From NCBI GenBank assembly GCA_903909815.1, contig CAIVXG010000163.1:1-45315 (forward strand): a DNA stretch of 45,315 bases, in the 5' to 3' direction. The position numbers were made by a program, and so were the translations under genes. The notes beneath the pieces are model-generated. The model was not told the origin of the DNA. It worked only from the letters and a program-made list of their open reading frames with translations, and did no database searches. This document shows positions 8,787-15,505 of this stretch, one piece after another. This stretch comes from an uncultured beta proteobacterium (lineage in GTDB: Bacteria > Pseudomonadota > Gammaproteobacteria > Burkholderiales > Burkholderiaceae_C). How positions within the stretch are numbered: the stretch's first letter is position 1; each line of letters starts with the position of its first letter.

Positions 8787-9964
8787 ATCGTCTCTGAAAA
8801 CAACTCGCGCCCGATCAGCATGCGCCGGATTTCTGATGTCCCGGCGCCGATTTCATACAGCTTGGCATCGCGCCACAAGCGGCCCAGCGGGTACTCGTTG
8901 ATATAGCCGTTGCCGCCGAAAATCTGCACGCCCTCGCCCGCCATCCAGGTGGCTTTTTCGGCGCACCACAGGATCACCGAGGCGCAGTCCTTACGCACCT
9001 GGCGCACATGTTCCACGCCAAGCAGATCGAGGTTCTTGGCGACGGTGTAGGCAAACGACCGGCCCGCCTGCAGCACCGTGTACATGTCGGCCACCTTGCC
9101 CTGGATCAGTTGGAACTCGCCGATGCTCTGGCCGAACTGCTTGCGGTCGTGGATGTAGGGAATGACGTTGTCCATCACCGACTGCATGATGCCAAGCGGA
9201 CCGCCAGTGAGCACGGCGCGCTCGTAATCCAGGCCACTCATGAGCACCTTGGCGCCACTGTTGAGACCGCCCAGAATCTGGGACTCCGGCACCTCGACGT
9301 TGTCGAACACCAGCTCGCCGGTGTGGCTGCCGCGCATGCCCAGCTTGTCGAGCTTTTGCGCCACGCTGAAGCCGGGCATGTTCTTCTCGATCAGGAACGC
9401 CGTGACGCCGCGCGCGCCCAGCTCGGGCTCGGTCTTGGCATACACCACCAAGGTATCGGCGTCAGGCCCGTTGGTGATCCACATCTTGCTGCCGTTGAGC
9501 AAGTAGTAGCCGCCCTTGTCCTGGGCTTTCAATTTCATGCTAAGCACGTCCGAGCCGGCTCCGGGCTCGCTCATGGCAAGTGCGCCCACGTGCTCGCCCG
9601 AGATCAGCTTGGGCAGGTACTTGCTGCGCTGCGCTGGCGTGCCGTTGCGCCGGATCTGGTTCACGCACAGGTTGCTGTGCGCGCCGTAACTCAGGCCCAC
9701 CGAGGCCGAGGCGCGCGAGATTTCTTCCATCGCGATCATGTGCGCCAGGTAGCCCATGTTGGCGCCGCCGTATTCCTCGCCCACGGTGATGCCGAGCACG
9801 CCCAACTCGCCCATCTTGCGCCACAGGTCCATGGGGAACTGGTCGTCGCGATCGATCTCGGCCGCACGCGGCGCGATCTCGGCTTGGGCGAACTCGCGCA
9901 CGGCATCGCGCAGCGCGTCGATGTCTTCGCCGAGTTGAAAGTTCAGTCCGGGCAGGTCGTTCAT
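8783..9964 (-). CDS. ivd: Isovaleryl-CoA dehydrogenase
   Basis: This 393-residue acyl-CoA dehydrogenase oxidises isovaleryl-CoA to 3-methylcrotonyl-CoA in leucine catabolism, passing electrons to ETF. Visible are the acyl-CoA dehydrogenase signatures [18 protein letters not shown] and [22 protein letters not shown]. The catalytic glutamate is in the position specific to isovaleryl-CoA dehydrogenase ([19 protein letters not shown]), rather than in the C-terminal position of short- and medium-chain enzymes. The gene lies 40 bp downstream of a MerR-type regulator of the LiuR kind and overlaps the GNAT gene at its 3' end. The later pathway genes (methylcrotonyl-CoA carboxylase and so on) are not in the window. 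Confidence 0.93.
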   Translation of the reverse strand: MNDLPGLNFQLGEDIDALRDAVREFAQAEIAPRAAEIDRDDQFPMDLWRKMGELGVLGITVGEEYGGANMGYLAHMIAMEEISRASASVGLSYGAHSNLCVNQIRRNGTPAQRSKYLPKLISGEHVGALAMSEPGAGSDVLSMKLKAQDKGGYYLLNGSKMWITNGPDADTLVVYAKTEPELGARGVTAFLIEKNMPGFSVAQKLDKLGMRGSHTGELVFDNVEVPESQILGGLNSGAKVLMSGLDYERAVLTGGPLGIMQSVMDNVIPYIHDRKQFGQSIGEFQLIQGKVADMYTVLQAGRSFAYTVAKNLDLLGVEHVRQVRKDCASVILWCAEKATWMAGEGVQIFGGNGYINEYPLGRLWRDAKLYEIGAGTSEIRRMLIGRELFSETM

Positions 9965-10004
9965 GTCAGTCTCCTTGTCCTATCAATGGGTTTGCGCTGG
10001 CGGC

Positions 10005-10406
10005 TCAGGCCTTGACCTTCTTTTCTGACTTGACCAGCAGGGCGCGTGTTTCACGTTCGTGTTCTTTGACCTCCTCCAGATTCGCTTGCAGGTCAGCCAT
10101 CTGAGCCTCAAGTTGCAAGCGGTGCGCTGCCAGCACCTGCAAGAACTTCTTCAATTGCGCGCCGGTGTCGCGCGGGCTGTCGTACATGTCGATGATGTCC
10201 TTGGCCTCGGTCAGACTCAGGCCCAGCCGTTTGGCGCGCAGCGTGAGCTTGAGACGGGCCCGATCCCGCGCCGAATAGACACGGTTGCGCCCGCCCGGCC
10301 CCGAGCGCTCGGGCTGCAGCAGACCCATGTCTTCATAGAAGCGAATGGCCCGTGTCGTCAGGTCGAATTCTTTGGCCAGGTCGCTGATGGTGTAGGTGGT
10401 GCTCAT
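10005..10406 (-). CDS. liuR: MerR-family regulator of leucine/isovalerate catabolism (LiuR-like)
   Basis: This 133-residue regulator starts with the MerR winged-helix DNA-binding domain (YTISDLAKEFDLTTRAIRFYEDMGLLQPER, then RVYSARDRARLKLTLRAKRLGLSLTEAKDII). It continues into a C-terminal coiled-coil dimerisation helix (about residues 75-125). There are no cysteines for metal sensing, as expected for LiuR, which responds to a CoA pathway intermediate. It heads the liuR-ivd-GNAT operon and faces a divergent metallo-hydrolase gene. A perfect palindrome of the LiuR-box type lies 26 bp upstream of its start. Function is assigned by similarity plus this context. Confidence 0.85.
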   Translation of the reverse strand: MSTTYTISDLAKEFDLTTRAIRFYEDMGLLQPERSGPGGRNRVYSARDRARLKLTLRAKRLGLSLTEAKDIIDMYDSPRDTGAQLKKFLQVLAAHRLQLEAQMADLQANLEEVKEHERETRALLVKSEKKVKA

Positions 10407-10431
10407 GAAACCCTACAATGCAAATTACCGC

Positions 10432-10455
10432 ATTGACGTTTACGTAAACGTCAAT
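10432..10455. promoter_or_regulatory. LiuR operator (24-bp perfect palindrome)
   Basis: The half-site ATTGACGTTTAC is followed immediately by its exact reverse complement, giving a 24-bp perfect dyad between two divergent genes. It resembles published LiuR boxes, which contain TGACGT/ACGTAAAC elements (family knowledge). On the plus strand its left arm supplies a -35 TTGACG (10433-10438), which with a 17-bp spacer precedes a -10-like TATGAA (10456-10461). A bound MerR-type dimer would therefore sit directly on the spacer. Control of both flanking transcripts is inferred. Confidence 0.8.
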
Positions 10456-10461
10456 TATGAA
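10433..10461 (+). promoter_or_regulatory. Putative sigma-70 promoter of the metallo-hydrolase gene
   Basis: A TTGACG -35 box (10433-10438), 17-bp spacer and TATGAA -10 box (10456-10461) face the hydrolase gene. Transcription would begin near 10468, downstream of the ATG at 10457. This rules against that upstream start and supports the in-frame ATG at 10487. Confidence 0.5.
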
Positions 10462-10486
10462 CCAGACTCAACGATCCTTGAAACTT

Positions 10487-11554
10487 ATGAACGAACTTGA
10501 ACAGCAACTCCACTATCCCTGGGGCGACGCGCTGCCCGCCCCAGGCCGCGCGATGGAAGTCGCTGCAGGCGTGAAATGGCTGCGCATGGGTTTGCCGTTC
10601 GCGCTGAACCACATCAATCTGTGGCTGCTGCGCGACGAGGTCGATGGCCGCCAAGGTTGGAGCGTGGTCGACTGCTGCATCAGCAAGGACGAATCCAAGG
10701 CGCAATGGGAATCGGTGTTTGCGAACGAGCTGGAAGGTTTACCGATACTACGCGTGATCGTGACCCACATGCATCCGGACCACATCGGGCTGGCGCACTG
10801 GCTGTGCGAGCGCTGGCAAGCGCCGCTGTGGATCAGCGCCACCGACTACAACGCCGCGCGCATGGCCTGCCAGAGCACCACCGGTTTTGGCGGGGATGCA
10901 TCCGCCCGGTTTTTTGCTGCGCATGGGCTGATCGACGCCGATGCCCAGGAGAAGATTCGTGGTCGCACCGGCTATTACCCCAGCATGGTGCCCGCCGTGC
11001 CGACGAGCTATCGGCGCATGATGGACGGCGACCTGATCGCCATCGGTAGCGGGGCACAGCGAACCTCATGGCGCTGTATCAGCGGCTATGGCCACGCACC
11101 CGAACACATTGCGCTCTATTGCGAACAGACGAAGATGCTGATTTCCGGCGACATGGTGCTGCCGCGCATCTCCACCAACATCAGCGTCTACGACATCGAG
11201 CCCGAATCGAATCCGCTCAAGCTGTTCCTGAGCTCCCTGGAAAGATACCGTGAACTCGACGCCGAGACGCTCACCCTGCCCTCGCATGGCAAGCCATTCA
11301 GGGGCTTGCACATGCGACTGGACCAACTCGCGCAACACCACCGCGACCGCCTGGCCGAAGTGCTGCAGGCCTGCGCGGAGCGCCCGCACAGCGCTGCCGA
11401 CATGTTGATGGTGCTGTTCAAGCGCGCACTCGACCTGCACCAGACCACCTTTGCCATGGGTGAATCCGTGGCGCATCTGCATGCGCTGTGGTACGAGGGA
11501 AAACTCCAGCGCTCGCACGATGCCGATGGCGTGTACCGCTTCAGCATTGCATGA
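10487..11554 (+). CDS. Metallo-beta-lactamase-fold hydrolase in the LiuR regulon
   Basis: This protein of about 355 residues has the MBL-fold metal site THMHPDHIGLA (HxHxDH) with further ligands in SGYGHAPEHIALY and ISGDMVLP. It is a glyoxalase-II-like soluble hydrolase. The C-terminal helical region (MRLDQLAQHHRDRLAEVL...FAMGESVAHLHALWYEGKL) matches the small extra domain found in MBL proteins of acyl-thioester metabolism. The frame is open from an ATG at 10457, but that codon overlaps the -10 box, so the start at 10487 (MNELEQQLHYPWG) is preferred. No strong Shine-Dalgarno sequence is present. Divergence from liuR-ivd across a shared operator suggests it hydrolyses a thioester or lactone in branched-chain catabolism. 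That role is inference. Confidence 0.75.
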   Translation: MNELEQQLHYPWGDALPAPGRAMEVAAGVKWLRMGLPFALNHINLWLLRDEVDGRQGWSVVDCCISKDESKAQWESVFANELEGLPILRVIVTHMHPDHIGLAHWLCERWQAPLWISATDYNAARMACQSTTGFGGDASARFFAAHGLIDADAQEKIRGRTGYYPSMVPAVPTSYRRMMDGDLIAIGSGAQRTSWRCISGYGHAPEHIALYCEQTKMLISGDMVLPRISTNISVYDIEPESNPLKLFLSSLERYRELDAETLTLPSHGKPFRGLHMRLDQLAQHHRDRLAEVLQACAERPHSAADMLMVLFKRALDLHQTTFAMGESVAHLHALWYEGKLQRSHDADGVYRFSIA

Positions 11555-11719
11555 CGCTGGTCTGTCCGTGCTGCCCTGCATGGCGGACTACAACCGCTGT
11601 GCAGGATAAGAATACGCCCCCGGCGCATCGAGCAGCGGCGGGGTGAGTCCCATGCTGCAAGGCAGCGTGTGGAGCGCAAAATGCCCATGCCTGGTCGACA
11701 CAGGCCGGAGCGAATCAGG
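11555..11719. other. Intergenic region downstream of the convergent hydrolase and tRNA-Leu genes
   Basis: This stretch between the hydrolase stop and the 3' end of the convergent tRNA-Leu(UAA) gene shows no convincing gene or terminator with a U-tract. Confidence 0.3.
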
Positions 11720-12051
11720 TGGTGCCCGGAGCCGGAATTGAACCGGCACGCCCCTTTCGAAGCGAGGGATTTTAAGCATGTGTCTGAAGGTTTCCCAACA
11801 GCATGGACTATCTCTTTACCCACAGCGATTCTGTTTGGGTAGCGGGCGCTCTCGCTGGTCATTAAGAGGGCTGAAACCTCTCCAGTAGTCTCTGCACCTT
11901 CCGAAGCTGTAGCCCCGGCTTGGCTCACGATCGGCATAGCAGCAACGCCTTAGCCTCTCCTGAATTCACCCGCAGTTTACTTCGCCCTTTCGAGCAAAGG
12001 GGGACTCGTTGTCTGTCGATCCCTTGTGTCTACCGATTTCACCATCCGGGC
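11720..12051 (-). tRNA. tRNA-Leu(UAA), interrupted by a group I intron
   Basis: On the minus strand the 5' part (12051-12019) starts GCCCGGATGGTGAAATCGG and carries the acceptor 5' strand, the D-arm and the anticodon-stem 5' strand AGGGA plus U. The 3' part (about 11775-11720) begins TTAAAATCCCT, supplying anticodon UAA and the other stem strand. It continues with a variable arm whose stem CGCTTC/GGGGCG is capped by GAAA, then a T-arm (GCCGG TTCAATT CCGGC) and an acceptor 3' strand TCCGGGC with an encoded ACCA. Acceptor strands pair over all seven positions. Joined, the exons give about 89 nt, a normal class II tRNA. The roughly 243 nt between them are the intron listed separately. A -10-like TAAACT lies at 12066-12061. 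Confidence 0.92.
11776..12018 (-). ncRNA. Group I self-splicing intron in tRNA-Leu(UAA), IC3-like
   Basis: The intron shows the catalytic core of small bacterial group I introns. P1: exon GGGAU (12023-12019) pairs with the internal guide GUCCC (12005-12001), giving the required U-G wobble at the 5' splice site. P2: hairpin CCCTTT/AAAGGG at 11985-12001. A P-element-like region reads AATTCAGGAGAGGCTAAGG. The R element is GGTGCAGAGACTACT and the S element AAGAGATAGTCC, whose P7 strands GACTA (11890-11886) and TAGTC (11810-11806) pair exactly. P8 pairs TACCCA with TGGGTA. The elements align well with the Azoarcus tRNA-Ile intron core. There is no room for a homing endonuclease. The exact 3' splice site is uncertain by one base: the nearest candidate omega-G (11777) leaves an extra C in the loop. 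Confidence 0.88.
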
Positions 12052-12304
12052 AACGAGATGAGTTTAGCACGCTGCCTGGGCTGCGTTGGATTCAGTCGGG
12101 GTGGGATTAGGGTGGTTGATCGAGCATGGGAAGCGGTGCCAAGTCTGTGTTCTCCCGGCACAGAGCAAGGCTCCCGACATGAGGCGGTGGCGCGTGGGCG
12201 CGCCGAATTCATTCCCTCTGTTCGCCACCGCACAGACAGGACAGTCCGGCAGTGATTTCATGGGGTTGGTCACATCGCAAAGGGCCGTTACAAGGAGCAA
12301 CACC
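12052..12304. other. Divergent intergenic region between tRNA-Leu and the SHP gene
   Basis: About 250 bp should hold the tRNA promoter (TAAACT at 12066-12061 on the minus strand, in the context TGCTAAACT) and the promoter of the haem-protein cluster. A good ribosome site (AAGGAG) lies just before 12305. A frame runs in from 12086, but its upstream part has no protein-like character. Confidence 0.45.
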
Positions 12305-12697
12305 ATGACACTTCGAACATTTGCAATCGTCGCCGCAATCACGCTGCCACTGCTAGCCGTCGCCAACCCCGTGCAGGACGGCTATCGCGTTGCCGCGAAG
12401 CAGGAAACCGCGACGTTCACCGATTTCTCCGCGACGCGCGGCGCGGCCTTCTACAAAGCCAAGACCGGTAATGTCTCGTGCGCGAGTTGCCACGGCGATT
12501 CGCCAAAGGCCCACGGCACGCACGCCACCACCAGCAAGGACATCCTGCCGCTGGCACCAGTTGCGAACGCCGAGCGATTCACCGACGCAGCCAAGGTCGA
12601 GAAGTGGTTCAAGCGTAACTGCAACGATGTGCTCAAGCGCGCCTGTACCGCGAACGAGAAGGGCGACTTTATCGCCTATCTGGTGTCGGTGAAATAA
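12305..12697 (+). CDS. shp: SHP-type monohaem cytochrome c (DUF1924)
   Basis: This 130-residue protein has a signal peptide (residues 1-20, cleaved after AVA). A single haem motif CASCH lies at residues 59-63. The C-terminal KRNCNDVLKRAC segment holds Asn105, Asn107 and two cysteines (106, 114). This matches the DUF1924 family, whose best-known member is the sphaeroides haem protein. In that protein an asparagine is the displaceable sixth haem ligand near a disulfide, and it binds O2 and NO. The gene leads a cluster with a dihaem cytochrome c and a cytochrome b, the same partners SHP has in Rhodobacter sphaeroides. AAGGAG precedes the ATG; an in-frame extension upstream to 12086 is rejected because the signal peptide starts here. 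Periplasmic location is expected. The physiological ligand or substrate remains open. Confidence 0.85.
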   Translation: MTLRTFAIVAAITLPLLAVANPVQDGYRVAAKQETATFTDFSATRGAAFYKAKTGNVSCASCHGDSPKAHGTHATTSKDILPLAPVANAERFTDAAKVEKWFKRNCNDVLKRACTANEKGDFIAYLVSVK

Positions 12698-12706
12698 GGA
12701 GTGGCC

Positions 12707-13219
12707 ATGAAAACACTGCATGTCATCCTCTTGATCCTGGCGCTACTGCCTGGCGCCGTACTGGCCGAAGACGACGACAAGGGCGGCAAAGGCGCCGGCA
12801 AATACGGCGGCGAAGACCGGGGGCGAACACTTCAACCGGCCAACGTGAATGCGACCTGGGCCAAGGAGTGCAGCGCCTGCCACATCGCCTACCCGCCCGG
12901 CCTGTTGCCTGCCGAGTCTTGGCGCAAGCTGATGTCAGGGCTGGACAAACACTTCGAGACCGACGCCTCTCTGACGGTCCCGGAAAGCCGGGACGTCACT
13001 GCCTTCCTGGTTGCCCACGCATCGAATCGCTGGACGGCAACGGGTGCGCCGCTGCGCATCACCGAGACGCAGTGGTTCAAAAGCAAGCACAGCACCAAGG
13101 AAGTGGCCCCCGCCGTGTGGAAGCGCACATCCGTGAAAAGCGCGGCGAACTGCCAAGCCTGTCATGCTGGAGCTGACAAGGGGGACTTCAACGAGCATTC
13201 GATCAAGATCCCGCAGTAG
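12707..13219 (+). CDS. Dihaem cytochrome c (DHC)
   Basis: This is a 170-residue periplasmic cytochrome with a clear signal peptide (residues 1-20, ending VLA). A charged DDDKGGKGAGK linker follows, then two haem motifs, CSACH at 55-59 and CQACH at 149-153. It fits the dihaem cytochrome family (PF09626-like) that donates electrons to SHP in Rhodobacter. It starts 10 bp after the SHP gene; the ATG at 12707 has AAGGAG seven bases upstream, so the in-frame GTG at 12701 is not used. The C-terminal half is clearly homologous to residues 250-380 of the next gene product, pointing to a duplication. The role as electron carrier between the membrane b-type cytochrome and SHP is inferred from the homologous system. 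Confidence 0.85.
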   Translation: MKTLHVILLILALLPGAVLAEDDDKGGKGAGKYGGEDRGRTLQPANVNATWAKECSACHIAYPPGLLPAESWRKLMSGLDKHFETDASLTVPESRDVTAFLVAHASNRWTATGAPLRITETQWFKSKHSTKEVAPAVWKRTSVKSAANCQACHAGADKGDFNEHSIKIPQ

Positions 13220-13241
13220 ACGCGTCACCAAGTATCGCGCC

Positions 13242-14429
13242 ATGAAACGCATCCTTATCTGGGATCTGCCGACCCGGCTGTTCCACTGGCTGCTGGTTAC
13301 GTGCTTCACAGGCGCCTGGCTCACCAGCACGTCCGACCGCTGGCTGTCGATTCATATCTTTCTCGGCTATCTGATGCTGGGCCTGGTGCTGTTCCGGCTG
13401 GTGTGGGGATTTACCGGTGGTCACTACGCACGGTTCGAGTCGTTTGTACGCAGTCCGATGGCAGCCCTGCGCTACCTGCAAGACCTTGCGGCCAAGCGCG
13501 ATGCAGCGTATCTCGGCCACAACCCGGCGGCCAGCCTGGCCATCATCGCGATGCTCGCGCTCGGTCTGGCAGTGGCCCTGACCGGTATCTTCACGCAGGG
13601 CGGCGAAGAGGGGCAAGGGGCGCTCACCGGCCTGCTGTCCATCGGCGCTGCGGCTTGGCTGAAGCAGGCGCACGAAGTGCTGGCCATGCTGATGCTGGTG
13701 GTCGTCAGCGGCCACCTGAGCGGCGTCGCTCTGGGCAGCTGGCTGCACGGGGAGAACCTGCCGCTGACGATGATCACCGGCAGCAAACTAGCGCCCGACG
13801 ACGCCCTGGCGTCGCGGCCCTTCAATGGGACCGCGGCGGTGATGTCACTGGCCGTGGCCGCCTTTGGCATATTGTGGTTTTTCTACGCCTGGCACGAACC
13901 CGTCGAGGCTCGCCTTGGCCTGCGGGGTACCGGACTCGGAGCGCCGAATGTGGCCTTCGTAGGGCGCCCGCTCGCAGACGATCCCGTGTGGCGCGAAGAA
14001 TGTGGCAGCTGTCATCTCGCCTTCCACCCCAATTTGCTGCCGGCGCGATCTTGGAAGCGGCTAATGGCGGGCCAGGCCGAGCACTTCGGGACTGACCTGG
14101 CGCTGGATGCGCCAACGGCCGCGGCCGTCCAGGCATTCCTGGTGCGCAACGCGGCGGAACGCAGTTCCACAGAAGCGGCCTTCAAGATCAATCGCTCGAT
14201 TCCGCCCAGCATGACGCCGCTGCACATCACCGAAACCCCGTACTGGGTCCAGAAGCATCATGACATTCGCGAGTCCGACTGGCAACTGCCACGGGTGAAG
14301 AGCAAGGCCAACTGCGCTGGATGCCACCTTGATGCTGTGGCGGGTACTTTTGAAGACGCCGCGATGCGGATTCCCCGCATGGCGCAGGTTCAAGATGCTG
14401 TTTCAGCTTCGCCTCGAGCTCGGCCGTGA
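13242..14429 (+). CDS. Cytochrome b561 fused to a C-terminal dihaem cytochrome c domain
   Basis: This 395-residue membrane protein has two parts. Residues 1-180 form a four-helix cytochrome b561 domain (VWDLPTRLFHW-type start WDLPTRLFHWLLVTC; histidines 15, 38, 144 and 158 are likely haem b ligands). A further hydrophobic segment spans about 198-216. Residues 245-380 form a periplasmic dihaem domain with CGSCH at 254-258 and CAGCH at 358-362, homologous to the DHC encoded just upstream. The shared blocks are LLPARSWKRLMAG versus LLPAESWRKLMSG, and ITETPYW versus ITETQWF. Quinol oxidation in the membrane and transfer to DHC/SHP is the likely route (inference). The start at 13242 (MKRILIWDLP) is chosen because the family begins there; the frame extends upstream. 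The last 15 residues are a non-conserved extension. Confidence 0.85.
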   Translation: MKRILIWDLPTRLFHWLLVTCFTGAWLTSTSDRWLSIHIFLGYLMLGLVLFRLVWGFTGGHYARFESFVRSPMAALRYLQDLAAKRDAAYLGHNPAASLAIIAMLALGLAVALTGIFTQGGEEGQGALTGLLSIGAAAWLKQAHEVLAMLMLVVVSGHLSGVALGSWLHGENLPLTMITGSKLAPDDALASRPFNGTAAVMSLAVAAFGILWFFYAWHEPVEARLGLRGTGLGAPNVAFVGRPLADDPVWREECGSCHLAFHPNLLPARSWKRLMAGQAEHFGTDLALDAPTAAAVQAFLVRNAAERSSTEAAFKINRSIPPSMTPLHITETPYWVQKHHDIRESDWQLPRVKSKANCAGCHLDAVAGTFEDAAMRIPRMAQVQDAVSASPRARP

Positions 14430-14527
14430 TGCTGCCGAGATAGGTTCGCGGCACGGTGTTCGGCACCGGGTATGGTGCATTGAATACTGGGCCAGTCATC
14501 CCATATGTAGCTCCAACAAGGAAGAAC

Positions 14528-15142
14528 ATGAACCCACTGAAGGCAATTGCAGGCGTATTGATGGTCGCTACAGGATCGGCGCACGCCATCGAACAGCCCA
14601 ATTTCACGGTCCTGCAAAAGACGCAAGTGTTTGAAGTTCGCACGTACAAGCCCTATGTTGTCGCTGAGGTTGTCGTGGCCGGGCCAGCGACTGAAGCCGG
14701 GAATCAGGCCTTTCCGATACTCGCTGGCTACATCTTTGGCAAGAACAAGGGTGAGCGAAAATTTGACATGACAGCGCCTGTGACGCAGACGGCGCTCACG
14801 GTGCCGCTGAAACTTGAAATGACAGCGCCGGTGACGCAGACACCCGCAGCCGAAGGCTTCCTTGTGCAGTTCATGATGCCCGGCGCCTATACGCTGGCGA
14901 CGCTACCCGAGCCGCTGGACGCAAGAGTGAAATTACGAGAAGTTCCCGAGCAGACCGTTGCCGTCATCAAGTATTCCGGGACTTGGTCGCAGACCAACTA
15001 TGACGAGCACTTGGGCATGCTCAAGAAGGCACTCTCTCAAGCCGGCATCGCGACCTATGACGAGCCGGTCTACTCGCGCTACAACGCACCGTTTACGCCC
15101 TGGTTCTTGCGAACCAATGAAATCTGGTTGAAGATGCACTGA
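14528..15142 (+). CDS. SOUL-family haem-binding protein
   Basis: This 204-residue protein has a signal peptide (residues 1-20, MNPLKAIAGVLMVATGSAHA) and one SOUL/HBP domain. The family core motif appears as two nearly identical blocks, KFDMTAPVTQT and LEMTAPVTQTP, followed by MPGAYTLATLPEPLD, VKLREVPEQTVAVIKYSG and the closing YNAPFTPWFLRTNEIWL. It probably binds haem or another tetrapyrrole in the periplasm. The ATG at 14528 has AAGGAAG just upstream. It follows the b561-DHC gene by about 100 bp on the same strand, so the four haem proteins may form one functional group, though cotranscription is not certain. A terminator for the opposite strand lies just beyond its 3' end. Confidence 0.85.
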   Translation: MNPLKAIAGVLMVATGSAHAIEQPNFTVLQKTQVFEVRTYKPYVVAEVVVAGPATEAGNQAFPILAGYIFGKNKGERKFDMTAPVTQTALTVPLKLEMTAPVTQTPAAEGFLVQFMMPGAYTLATLPEPLDARVKLREVPEQTVAVIKYSGTWSQTNYDEHLGMLKKALSQAGIATYDEPVYSRYNAPFTPWFLRTNEIWLKMH

Positions 15143-15184
15143 GATCGCCAAGTTGGCGCGGTAGGCCAGTGGCTTCGACCGAAC

Positions 15185-15210
15185 AAAAATGCCTCTTGCT
15201 AGAGAGGCAT
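15185..15210 (-). terminator. Rho-independent terminator of the tRNA-Gly/tRNA-Cys transcript
   Basis: On the minus strand an ATGCCTCT/AGAGGCAT stem-loop (15210-15189) is followed by a run of T (15189-15185). It lies about 30 bp beyond the 3' end of tRNA-Cys. Confidence 0.75.
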
Positions 15211-15238
15211 TGAAGTCGTTGATTTATAACGTTTTTCT

Positions 15239-15312
15239 TGGAGGCGCGACCCGGAGTCGAACCGGGCTAGACGGATTTGCAATCCGTTGCATAACCGCTT
15301 TGCTATCGCGCC
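15239..15312 (-). tRNA. tRNA-Cys(GCA)
   Basis: The minus strand reads GGCGCGATAGCAAAGCGG at the 5' end and pairs along the acceptor stem with TCGCGCC followed by TCCA. The anticodon loop ATTGCAA carries GCA, and the T-arm is CCGGG TTCGACT CCCGG on the tRNA strand. The tRNA is 74 nt with an encoded CCA. It is the last gene of a lon-proximal tRNA pair. Confidence 0.95.
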
Positions 15313-15324
15313 AATTTCTGCAAC

Positions 15325-15354
15325 AAAAAAGGGAAGTCTGAACTTCCCTTTTTT
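15325..15354. terminator. Bidirectional hairpin between tRNA-Gly and tRNA-Cys
   Basis: AAAAAA-GGGAAGT-CTGA-ACTTCCC-TTTTTT forms a perfect stem with A and T runs on both sides, a classical intrinsic terminator shape. It lies between two codirectional tRNAs, so it may partly end transcription after tRNA-Gly or act as an RNA-processing hairpin. Confidence 0.7.
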
Positions 15355-15360
15355 AGAAAC

Positions 15361-15436
15361 TGGAGCGGGAAAAGAGTCTCGAACTCTCGACCTCAACCTT
15401 GGCAAGGTTGCGCTCTACCAACTGAGCTATTCCCGC
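15361..15436 (-). tRNA. tRNA-Gly(GCC)
   Basis: The minus strand reads GCGGGAATAGCTCAGTTGG at the 5' end, has anticodon loop TTGCCAA with GCC, and ends TTCCCGC-TCCA. All acceptor positions pair and CCA is encoded. The tRNA is 76 nt. Confidence 0.95.
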
Positions 15437-15450
15437 ATTTCAAGCCTCGA

Positions 15451-15456
15451 ATTATA
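15451..15456 (-). promoter_or_regulatory. -10 box of the tRNA-Gly promoter
   Basis: A perfect TATAAT on the minus strand lies 15 bp before the mature 5' end of tRNA-Gly. No good -35 box is seen at the standard distance. The same spot holds a small GCCAA/TTGGC hairpin with an A-tract loop. Confidence 0.5.
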
Positions 15457-15505
15457 GCCAATTTTTTTTGGCATTCCATTGAGGCTCTAAAAAAATTTAA
15501 CGACC

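Noticed and set aside
11720-12051. tmRNA (ssrA) gene
   Set aside because: The CCA-ending tRNA-like 3' end first suggested tmRNA, but there is no peptide-tag frame, and the 5' part is an ordinary tRNA-Leu half with a group I intron core between.
14385-14510. Possible gene fragment on the minus strand between the b561-DHC and SOUL genes
   Set aside because: The antisense frame has an ordinary-looking composition but no family match, and partly overlaps the end of the cytochrome gene.
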